A stretch of 64,000 bases of DNA from Bagarius yarrelli (Eukaryota > Chordata > Actinopteri > Siluriformes > Sisoridae). Where the stretch lies: assembly GCA_005784505.1 (NCBI GenBank), contig VCAZ01000001.1:3158597-3222596 (forward strand), given 5' to 3'. Position 1 is the first letter of the stretch, and every line of letters starts with the position of its first letter. Made by a program: the position numbers and the translations under genes. Below the pieces are notes generated by a model. That model did not search any database, was not told where the DNA came from, and saw only the letters and a program-made list of their open reading frames with translations. This document shows, in pieces, positions 55,320-64,000 of this stretch.

Positions 55320-57120
55320 TGTGTTTTTTTTGCAGAGCTAGAACTAGAGATGCCCCTTTGGCAAGTCCAGCATACTAATGGAAACCTAAGGTATATGCCT
55401 TTGAAATAGCCTTGCCATCTGAGCTGCCTCTGGCTAAGAATTGTGAACCTCTTATGCAAGCCTACATGCTATAAAACTTTTGGGTAATGGGTTCTGCCAT
55501 GCTTTCCGGAGGGGCCTCCTGAGACCGCAGAAATAGCTTTCCATGACTAGCATGGGTCACGAAGGTCTTTCTGCTGCAAAGGAGTATGATGGACACAGGC
55601 ATGTCATACCTGAAGTTTGGTGTATTCTGTCAAAGCCAAGGTGATTGAGATGGTTTCATTAGGCACCGTAGGCTGTAAAGAATCTCAAAAGTATTACACT
55701 GATAGTGATAGATGGGGTTAGAATGCACACAAAGCTGAGAAAAGAGATGTTAATTGTTGCCATCACTATAGCTATTTAATAGGCATGTTAGCATCTCTCA
55801 TTTGGGACAAATAGTTCCTGTCATTTTAAAAGCAGAAAAGCTTGTAAAAGTGTGGAAGCCGTGTAGCTTTAGCACTCTTTAGTATTTCAGGTAGATTGCT
55901 GTTGTAACTGATCTTCCCACACACAAATCGGTAAGTGGTGCTGCTGAGCACTTCCATTGTTGCCAGTGTGTCTAGCTCCTCCATGACTGGCAGATCTGGG
56001 AAGTCATCCATAGAGTTTCTGGGAATATATTTCCTATATTTATAAGGTTACCCATCTTGGACTTCGAGGTGGCTGCATTCCTTATAAAGTTGTACAAGTT
56101 TAGCCTGTAATTGTAATGCATCAGGGCAGGCAGTTGGGCTTTGCTTCTTAAGCTGTCAGGGGATCTCATATGCTGATGATGGGGTTGTGCTGTGTGCCAG
56201 AAAAGCTTTTTGTTTTTGCCTCAGTCATTGGCCCCAGTACCTTCCATTTGGCCTCATACCAGTGTGCAATTCATCTTCCATACCTGCTTATTCCTTAATT
56301 TAGGGTCACTGGGATCTGCTGGAGCCTATCCCAGCCATCTCTGACAGGGCCAAGTCCTTTCAGAAATCACCAGTCCATCACTGGGCCGCACATGGGCAAT
56401 TTAGAATCACCAACCAACATACATGTTTTTGGACTGTAGGAGTACCTGGGGTAAACCCATGCAAACACAGGGAGAACATGCAAACTCCACACAGAAAGGC
56501 TCCTGCCCAGAAATCGAACCCGGGCCTTCTTGCTGTGAGGCAACACCCACCGTGCTGCCCTAGTGTGCAATTGTTCACCTTTTAAAAGACAGTGACAGCA
56601 GATAGGAATTATGGAAGTGGGACTGGTTGACCTCTGTGTTGCTGTATTCCTGAAGAGGGCCTGCTAGAGCATCATTTACACAGAAGATGAATTGTCCTGG
56701 TTTTTCTACATTAATATGCAGAAATAGTTGTTTTTTTTTAGTTCAGGTTTTTGTTCTACTTTTTGCAGTGATACAAGAAGAAAAGAATCAGAATGCCGTC
56801 TATAATGCTGCTATGAAAATTTGAGTACTTTTAGCTCTAGTGGTTGCTGACAGGTTCTGAAGGAAGAAAAGCATACCAATCTCAATGTCAAATGGACCCT
56901 GGAACATCATGTACCAAGGCACTTTATGGGTTTGCATTTTCAGGTATTTTCCTCTTCTAAATGAATGCATGACAAGGATAACAACCTCCATCTGGTTGAG
57001 TTAAAAGTATTGATTTTGTCTTTCTTAAAGTCAGTTTTGTCTTTAACCAGTAATACTATTAGGACAGTTGATCAGCGAAAAGGGACACCCCATAAAGCTG
57101 TTGCTTTGGCGCCATATGTT
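55320..57120 (-). pseudogene. decayed coding-looking block of unknown origin
   Basis: Base composition is closer to coding DNA than the surroundings. Several minus-strand open stretches of 60-65 codons occur (for example 55826-56011, 55972-56169 and 56800-56991), interrupted by frameshifts and by a DANA-like SINE (56262-56560). No motif I recognise is present. It may be an old transposon or retroposed gene. Confidence 0.3.
56262..56560 (-). mobile_element. DANA-like SINE, near full length
   Basis: Head, core and 3' segment are all present with small deletions; no (TGAA)n remains. Confidence 0.75.
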
Positions 57121-57165
57121 TGTGGCCTTGTGCTTGATAAACCAGGCAGTGGTCCAGTTGTATGT

Positions 57166-57279
57166 GTTGGGATAACTGGGCAGTCTAAGGCACCAGACTC
57201 AAGTTGCAAACCTTCCTAAAGGTTAGTGGATTCTGGTCTCCGAATGGGTTCATATGTGGGTTAATATCCCACTTTTGAA
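57166..57279 (+). pseudogene. tRNA-Leu(CAA) pseudogene with intron
   Basis: Reading from 57166, gttgggataactgggcagtc is followed by taaggcaccagactcaag, then a 26-nt insert, then ttctggtctccgaatggg and a T-arm-like gtgggttaatatcccac. This is the order of vertebrate tRNA-Leu(CAA), the anticodon being CAA at 57200-57202 with an intron just after it (about 57204-57229). The anticodon stem (CCAGA/TTCTGG) and T stem (GTGGG/CCCAC) are intact. The B box (ggttaatatcc) and A box are degraded and the acceptor stem mispairs, so it is probably not transcribed. Confidence 0.65.
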
Positions 57280-57291
57280 AAGAATGTGTGG

Positions 57292-57482
57292 GGATGTAGT
57301 AGCAAAGTGGTTAAGGTGTTGTACTGCTAAGTGTATGATTGGGTTGGATTTCCACCACCACCAAGTTGTCATTGCTGGGCCCTTTAGCATGACCCTTAAA
57401 CCCTAATTGCTCAGTTGTATAAATGAGCTAAATGTAAGCCGCTCTGGATAAGGAAGTTCGCTAAATGCCGTGAATGTAACTA
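57292..57482 (+). mobile_element. SINE-B copy, full length
   Basis: It runs from ggggatgtagtagcaaagtg to ctctggataaggaagttcgc and a gtgaatgtaac end. It lies directly downstream of the tRNA-Leu pseudogene. Confidence 0.8.
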
Positions 57483-58465
57483 GATGAGTTAAAAATATCA
57501 TAGCAAATTGTCTACTGTTTGACTAGTAAAAAAAAAAACCATATTTTTTTATTTAGCTGCATGCTAATTTTTCCAAGTTTAGTTAGATAATGAAATATAT
57601 TAAAAGAGTCTTTAAGCGATAAGAAAAATAGCTGCATAAACAGCCATACCTGCCTGTAAATAGAAGGGAATGTCTTTATTCATGAACCCATTACAAATGT
57701 AATCAGCGATTCTAGTCACTGAAAAGCCCTCCAAGCCCTTATTACTAATCCAGTGAATTCAATGGGGTTTTTTGCAGGCTTATAACCTTATAAGCCAGAT
57801 CACCTTCTTAAGGGTACTGAATGGTTCTCCCTTTTAGCTTAATTAGCTCTTAAAACAAGGACACATGGTAACAGTACAGACTGCATAAGTAGGTCATGCT
57901 GTGCTGTACTGTCCTAAACAGCATATTAATCCTGTCACATTTGCTCCAATACAACACTTCCACCATCTGAGGTAATTGGAGAAGCCTATTAATCCCTTCC
58001 CGAGTAGATAATAGCGAAAGACTGTGTGGTCTGGCCTGAGAGAGCAGTTTTGTCAGGGGGCCAGAAAGAGAATGTTTGAGATGAAGAACCTTCTCTTAGG
58101 TACTTCTCCAGCAACTGCAACTCTCACTATGGCTCTTTTTCCTCTATTTATCTCAGGTCCCTATTTCATAAATTTCATACCACATCATCATCTCTTGCTT
58201 CAAGTGGAGCTATTTATTCAGTGAAGAATACTGTTGCTATGCTTGACTTGTCCATAGAAATCATATTGATTAGAGATGTAAAGTGGTTCATTTTCCATTA
58301 GTATACTTAGACATTAAAATGCTACAGGATGTTTTAACCAACATCCTGTTTAAAGACCTGTTTACACCCAAACCCTGTTCAAAAATAAAATAAAGAATAT
58401 TTAAATAACCTTTCTTATAAAAAAACATTCTGTCAGCAACAAAATTTCTTCCCTCAACGCAAATG

Positions 58466-58539
58466 ATTACATGCACATTAAAGCTTAAAGCTTAGAATTG
58501 GTATGAATTTGGTAGCATGAGCTTTAATGTGCATGTAAT
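58466..58539. repeat. 20-bp perfect inverted repeat
   Basis: 58466-58485 (attacatgcacattaaagct) is the exact reverse complement of 58520-58539, with a 34-bp spacer containing a tandem of aagctta-like words. Confidence 0.9.
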
Positions 58540-58640
58540 TATTTTTCATTTTGGAACATTTATGCATGCAAACAATTTGGTGTCATAAAAATGTATGCAA
58601 TGTGGAAAAAATATATAAACTGAATAGAAAAAAAATAACA

Positions 58641-58973
58641 GGCAGCACAGTGGCTTAGTGGTTAGCCTCACAGCAAAAAGGCCCGGGTGCGATTCCCGAT
58701 TTCTGTGTGGAGTTTGCATGTTCTCACCCTGCTTGTGTGGGTTTTCCGGTTTCCTCCTACAGTCCAAAAACATGTATGTTAAAGATTGATTGGTGATTCT
58801 AAATTGCCCATAGGAGAGAGTGTAGGTGTGTGTAGCCCAGTGATGGACTGGTGACCTGTCCAGGGTGTACCCCTCCTGCCTTTTACCCTTTCAGAGACAG
58901 CTGGGACTCCAGCAGATCTCTGTGACCCCGAACTAAGAAATAAGTGGGTATAGAATATGAATGAATGAATGAA
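58641..58973 (+). mobile_element. DANA-like SINE, near full length
   Basis: It has the head ggcagcacagtggcttagtg, a B-box-like gtgcgattcccg, the core and a (GAAT)n tail; it is among the best preserved copies. Confidence 0.8.
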
Positions 58974-59610
58974 AATAACATGCTAGAACAGATGAAATGA
59001 AATAGGTACGGGGGAGGGGGGTAAAATAATCCATCTGCCATGTTTTTCATGCCAACAAATAATTTTCAAGAGTTGAACGAAAAACTTTACTATTGCATCT
59101 CTTAAATAAACCTGAACCATATAATCTACATAAACAGAACCAATAATAAATTGAAAAGCTTCGCCACCATCAATATTCCAAAATCAATTTTAAATTCTTT
59201 AGCCGTCAGTTGAACAGCCCGCAACGCCCCTGCTTCGGTTTTAGACAAGAGAATCAAAGCAGAAAAAAAAAAAACCCGCTAATACTGGCAGATCATAACT
59301 GCTATAGTAAAAGCTGTAAATGAGGCAGAATGATTGGCAAATAAAAAGTCAGATTTAATTAAAACTTCTATCAAGTTCAGAATGATAAAACTAAATATTC
59401 GTAATCTTTCCCTTCTAAATACCAAATCGGAAAAAGATTGCTCATTTCTCAGAGTTCCCGAGCCAGCATGCTTTCTCAGAGATCATAGAACTCTGACATG
59501 TAGGTTAAATATGTAATCCCTGTAAAACTCCCTGTCCCTGTAATCCCTATGTGTGAATAATATCTGTCAGTCAGACAGAGTCACTTTTTCTATATACAAG
59601 CATAGCAACA

Positions 59611-59783
59611 TATTTACATTTACATTGACTCTCTTATCCAGAGCGACTTACATTCATCTCTTTTTTACAACTGAGCAATTAGGGGTTACGGGCCTTGCTT
59701 AGGGGGCCCAGTTGTAGTAGCTTGGTGGTGCTGGGAATCGAACCCCGATCTAATACATTAACCACTGAGCCACCACTTCCCCA
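59611..59783 (-). mobile_element. SINE-B copy
   Basis: Tail, middle and head (taaccactgagccaccactt) are present, with a short deletion in the tail and another before the head. Confidence 0.75.
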
Positions 59784-59910
59784 AGTGGTATGGCAAAGAA
59801 CACACACTCACATTGTGACTAAAAGTATATTCGGTCATTTTTAGCTGCCACTCATTTTTGTAATTTACATTGCAACTTTTATAACTTTTATTGCAACCTT
59901 CATATATATT

Positions 59911-60021
<111 letters not shown>

Positions 60022-61131
60022 ATATAATTTTTGCATTTACCAATGCATGTGTGCTGCTCTTTCCTGGTTGTCTTTAAAGAGGACGGCCAGACACGGTGTC
60101 CCCGAGGCTCACTGTGCTGAGGCATACTGCAGGCAACAATAATGACCACTGAGAGCTCGCAGTCAGCAATATTTGGCTTGGGTTTTTTTTCTTAAATTAA
60201 GATTAGTCGGATTACACGCGTGTTTTAGGGCATTCGACTCCAGTTCCTGAACAGGGACATCGGAACATCAGGCAAAATAGAGACAAAATCAAAAACGTAA
60301 AGGACAAGCAGCATATTAATACTGAAAAAAAAATCAAGAAACAACTCAAGGCTAAGTAAGACTGTGTAGTGTTTACTTAGTAATAATAGTTTGTGTGAAT
60401 GCAAACTGGTCAAGTGTGGTGGCTGCAAGTTCTCAAATGCTGCAGAGCTACGACACCTTTTATAGCAAAAAGTATGCGATTTACAATAAGCTAAAATTAA
60501 TATGAACATATTCAACATTATTTGTGCTATAAAACTGCGTACATTTTACTTTACAATGTTTGACTTTTTCTAAATTTGACTTAGAAGATTAGACTCTTAT
60601 TTTAAGTTCCTTCACAGAGATGACAAAGTATTTCCTCATAATTGTACCTGGGTGATAAAAGAAAACCATGTGTGGTAATGGAACAAACTAATCAATTTGC
60701 AGACATATTACAGTGCAGTGAGCCCCAGCAATGGAAGTGACTTATAGGCTATCAAATGGCACATTAACACTTACTCCACTTACTCATGCAAATCGTTCTC
60801 TTGGAAATGACACATAAGTCTATTTGACTCCTTATTAAATAAATTAGCACATTATACATTGATAGCATACACCCAATGCATATGTCCCATCTTATTTTGC
60901 ATCATCTTATCATCAAATATAAGGCTGCATTATTATTATTTGGTAATAATAATTAAATTAGAATACAATATCTTAGTCATGAAAGAATAACAAGAAGTTG
61001 TAAACGTAAGGAAATCTGGTAGAAGGAAAAAAAGAAAATACACCAATCAGTTTGAAAGAAGTGTATTATTAATTCTGACTAAAATATTGATATTGATAAT
61101 CAATATTTATTATATATATATTTGTATTGAC

Positions 61132-61171
61132 CAAGCTTGTATATATTATTATTTATATATATACAAGCTTG
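61132..61171. repeat. 15-bp inverted repeat hairpin
   Basis: caagcttgtatatat (61132-61146) pairs with atatatacaagcttg (61157-61171), with a 10-bp loop. It sits at the 3' edge of the LINE copy. Confidence 0.85.
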
Positions 61172-62160
61172 AGGCAATGGTGGCAAAACTTCTTCTTCCC
61201 CTTCTCCTTTCAGAAGACAGCAAATCATCTGTCTCCACCTAACCCTATTCTCTACATCCTCTTCAGTTACACCCACTAACTTCATGCCCTCGTTTATCGC
61301 ATCCATATACCTCCTCTTTGGTCTTCCTCTTTACCTTCTGCCTGGTAGCTTCATTTCTAACATCCTCCTACCAATATATTCACTATCCCTCCTCTGTACA
61401 TGTCCAAACCACCTCAATCTGGACTCCCTGACTTTCTCCCAAAACATCTAACATGAGCCGTCCCCCCTGATGAACTCGTTCCTAATCCTGTCCAACCTCG
61501 TCACTCCCAAAGAAAACCTCAACATCTTCAGCTCTGCTACTTCCAGCTCTGCCACCTGTCTCTTCCTCAGTGCCACTGTCTCTAAACCATACATCATAGC
61601 TGGTCTCACCAATGTCTCTAAACCCTACTCATAGCTGGTCTCACCACTGTCTCTAAACCATACATCATACATCATAGCTGGTCTCACCACTGTCTCTAAA
61701 CTAAACACTAACCATCATAGCTGGTCTCACCACTGTCTCTAAAACCCTATACATCATAGCAGGTCTCACCACTGTCTCTAAAACCATACATCATAGCTGG
61801 TCTCACCACTGTCTCTAAACCCATATACACCACTAGCTTCTATCATAGCTGGTCTCACCACTGTCTCTAAACCATACATCATAGCTGGTCTCACCACTGT
61901 CTCTAAACCATACATCATAGCTGGTCTCACCACTGTCTCTAAACCATACATCATAGCTGGTCTCACCACTGTCTCTAAACCATACATCATAGCTGGTCTC
62001 ACCACTGTCTCTAAACCATACATCATAGCTAACTGTATGTCACCCCTGTCTCTAAACCATACATCATAGCTGTCTCACCACTGTCTCTAAACCATACATC
62101 ATAGCTGGTCTCACCACTGTCTTCTACACCTTCCCCTTGATTCTAGCTGAAGCAAAAATT
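61172..62160 (-). mobile_element. RTE-like LINE 3' fragment with scrambled array
   Basis: On the minus strand it reads from the IKGKV...KTVVRPAMMYG region through a long irregular array of the 36-bp unit (61600-62120) into the same C-terminal ORF and a GAAGAAG tail near 61190. Several units carry small insertions or truncations (for example 61620-61760, 61818-61845, 62028-62050). It contains stops. Confidence 0.85.
61600..62120 (-). repeat. 36-bp-unit array, irregular (about 14 copies)
   Basis: The unit is ctggtctcaccactgtctct followed by aaaccatacatcatag on the plus strand. Central and edge units have irregular insertions, unlike the clean array at 6084. Confidence 0.9.
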
Positions 62161-62999
62161 TAACTATACATTTCGGATCAAGCTCAAGACTCCAATGCAG
62201 CAACAGGATCTCACCTAAATAACTTCTTCTGTGCTATTAATTCTGATAAAGACCTAGAACATGGTGCATTTATGGCAGGACAAGGTTATGTAAGACTAAC
62301 AGCGTAAAAATTCTAGATTGTTGCTTGTATGTATGTACTAAGGAGACTACTGTATAAATATATCTTTGGAAGACATGTTGTCTAAAATAGCTTGTGTGAT
62401 AAACTATGAAAAGATTCCATCATGAAGAAACCTACAAAGTGTGTGTTCTGCCGAGACTGAGTCATGCAGGGTGTGTATCCTGATTGCTCAGTGCTCTGAG
62501 TGACTCATGTGGGGTCACAGTCAGATTAAAATGTGTGTGCCTACTGCAATCACAGTGAATTTATGCAGTTTCAGTTGCTTCCCTTATGGTTTATATCTTT
62601 TGCTCTACACTGACTTTCCACAGCACTGAATCGATGTAACTCTACTGACATAGTGTGACGAAAGTGAGTTTTAGGAGGAAAAAGAAAAGTTAAAAACAAC
62701 CCACCCTTGTTTGAAATGCAAGGTTTTGTGATAGAAAAAAATGAATCAAGGTTCTTTCTACTACCTTTACTGTGCTTAGGCACTAAACAAGTCGAAAACA
62801 AGTAGAGATGTTTTCAAGAAACAGTGTTGCATAACTGTTTATACCTTTTTTTCGCAATAGGATGTGACAGTGCTCGGAATAAATCAGTCACTTCAGGAAA
62901 GCTGTAGGTTGAGCTAGATGATTTTCTGAACAAAAAATAAAAGAAAATAACCATAAAAGAAAATCTAGCAAAATCTGTTGTGATCTTTTTTTTTATTGT

Positions 63000-63345
63000 C
63001 ATTCATTGTGCAAAAACAGGATAGCTTTTCAGCCAAAGATCCCCATTCACACCGTAAAGCATGGGGACGCCACCCTGATGACATGAAGCATTTTTTCTTT
63101 AGATGGAACTTGTGCTCAAGATAGAGGAAATCATGAGAGCTCCAAATACCAATCTATTTTGGGGGAAAAAACTGTAGACAAGTATTAAGGATCTAACAAT
63201 GGGAAGAAAAAAAAACATCCAGGACAAAAACAAACCGAAGCACAAAGCCATCTTAACAAAAGCATGCCTCCAGACGAAAATATATTGGAATGGTCTAATC
63301 TACAGCCTACCAGAAATCTGTGGAATAACGTGGATTGAGTTAATT
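63000..63345 (+). mobile_element. decayed Tc1-like element
   Basis: Text such as ccgtaaagcatggggacgcc, a broken block with aagcacaaagcc and a later ccagaaatctgtggaataac (counterpart of the NLW block) follow Tc1 order. Many indels and A-rich insertions interrupt it. Confidence 0.5.
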
Positions 63346-63850
63346 GGCATTATATTATTGTAATAGTAAAAAAAAAAAAAAAAGATATGTCATGATTTAT
63401 GTTAGTCTCATTTATACATTACAGTTCTCTATCCTCTGGTGAAGAAAGATGGAGTGATGAGTTTTTTGATGCTAGATGTTGTGTTTTTTTTCAACCACAT
63501 AGCAAAGACACAAAGCATTTAATAATGGCAGATGTTCATAAACTGATAACTGTGTAAGACACTGTAGTACAGGGCTCAGGAAAACCTGAACACAAACATT
63601 TCTAAAGCACAGGCCATCATGCGGGGCAACTGAAGAAAAAAACTGGGATGCAAGTATTTCTTTGTGTCCATGTGTCTTTATGTGGGAATGCAAATGTTTC
63701 ATCCTGTGCAGTGGAGTCAGCGCTGTTTTAATGCAACGCTAGGGCAAATGGTGGTGATACCTGTATCTTGTTTTTTTCCCCCAAAAAAGTATTTGGCACT
63801 GGATTTATACAGAAGTTTTAGCAATTAATTCGCCTACATTGCATTACTTT

Positions 63851-64000
63851 TACAGCCTCTGGCAGACGCCCTTATCCGGAGCGACTTACGTTTATCTCTT
63901 ATACACAACTAAATAATTGGGGGTTAAGGGCCTTGCTCAAGGGCCCACAGTGGTGGCTTGGTGGTGCTGGGAATCAAACCCTGGTCTTTCTGGTGGTAGT
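63851..64000 (-). mobile_element. SINE-B copy clipped by window end
   Basis: The tail gcagacgcccttatccggag and the middle through ggtctttctggtggtagt are seen; the head lies beyond the window. Confidence 0.75.

Overview
The window is nuclear DNA of a vertebrate, almost certainly a teleost fish. Dozens of tRNA-derived SINEs of fish type, LINE and Tc1-like relics, long dinucleotide and tetranucleotide microsatellites and AT-rich spacers surround a single recognisable protein-coding gene with about 25 kb of introns. Nothing prokaryotic, no CRISPR array and no operon is present. The species cannot be fixed from the sequence; the repeat families would fit an otocephalan such as a catfish, but that is inference.

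The gene is large1 (LARGE xylosyl- and glucuronyltransferase 1), on the minus strand. Fourteen coding exons run from the ATG at 53775 down to the TAG at 27375-27373. All exon phases join without a break and give a 747-residue protein (human LARGE1 has 756). It has a signal anchor, a stem with a short coiled coil, a GT8-type xylosyltransferase domain with a DTD motif (D233/D235) and a GT49-type glucuronyltransferase domain with a DID motif (D554/D556). The first coding exon probably begins at 53862 and carries an 87-nt 5' leader with two short upstream ORFs. A likely poly(A) signal lies near 26466-26490. The promoter and any further 5' exon were not found.

Downstream of the gene (1-27 kb) there is no convincing gene. 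This part holds SINEs of four families, two 3' fragments of an RTE-like LINE (6074-6830 and 25615-25838), L2/Rex-like LINE tails (10850-11410, 13590-13790, 16130-16392), a hAT-like non-autonomous element (15535-16095), two local segmental duplications (14.8/17.2 kb and 18.7/19.0 kb), a head-to-head SINE palindrome (19490-19830), a TATC microsatellite (20400-21078) and an LTR-like block (21547-22200).

The introns (27.6-53.7 kb) hold more of the same families, a third RTE-like LINE copy almost touching the exon 11 donor, a Tc1/mariner relic (39225-39720), a MITE with 14-bp inverted ends (33136-33297), a purine-pyrimidine alternating minisatellite (51120-51800) and CA/GT microsatellites that abut three splice junctions. 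Upstream of the gene (54-64 kb) are further SINEs, an intron-bearing tRNA-Leu(CAA) pseudogene (57166-57279), a decayed coding-looking block of unknown origin (55.3-57.1 kb), a fourth RTE-like LINE copy with a scrambled internal tandem array (61172-62160) and a second Tc1-like relic (63000-63345).

No undescribed gene system was found. The most informative observations are the 36-bp tandem array inside the LINE reverse-transcriptase reading frame, with an 8-bp direct repeat that explains how it grows, and the UG/CA repeats placed at large1 splice sites.
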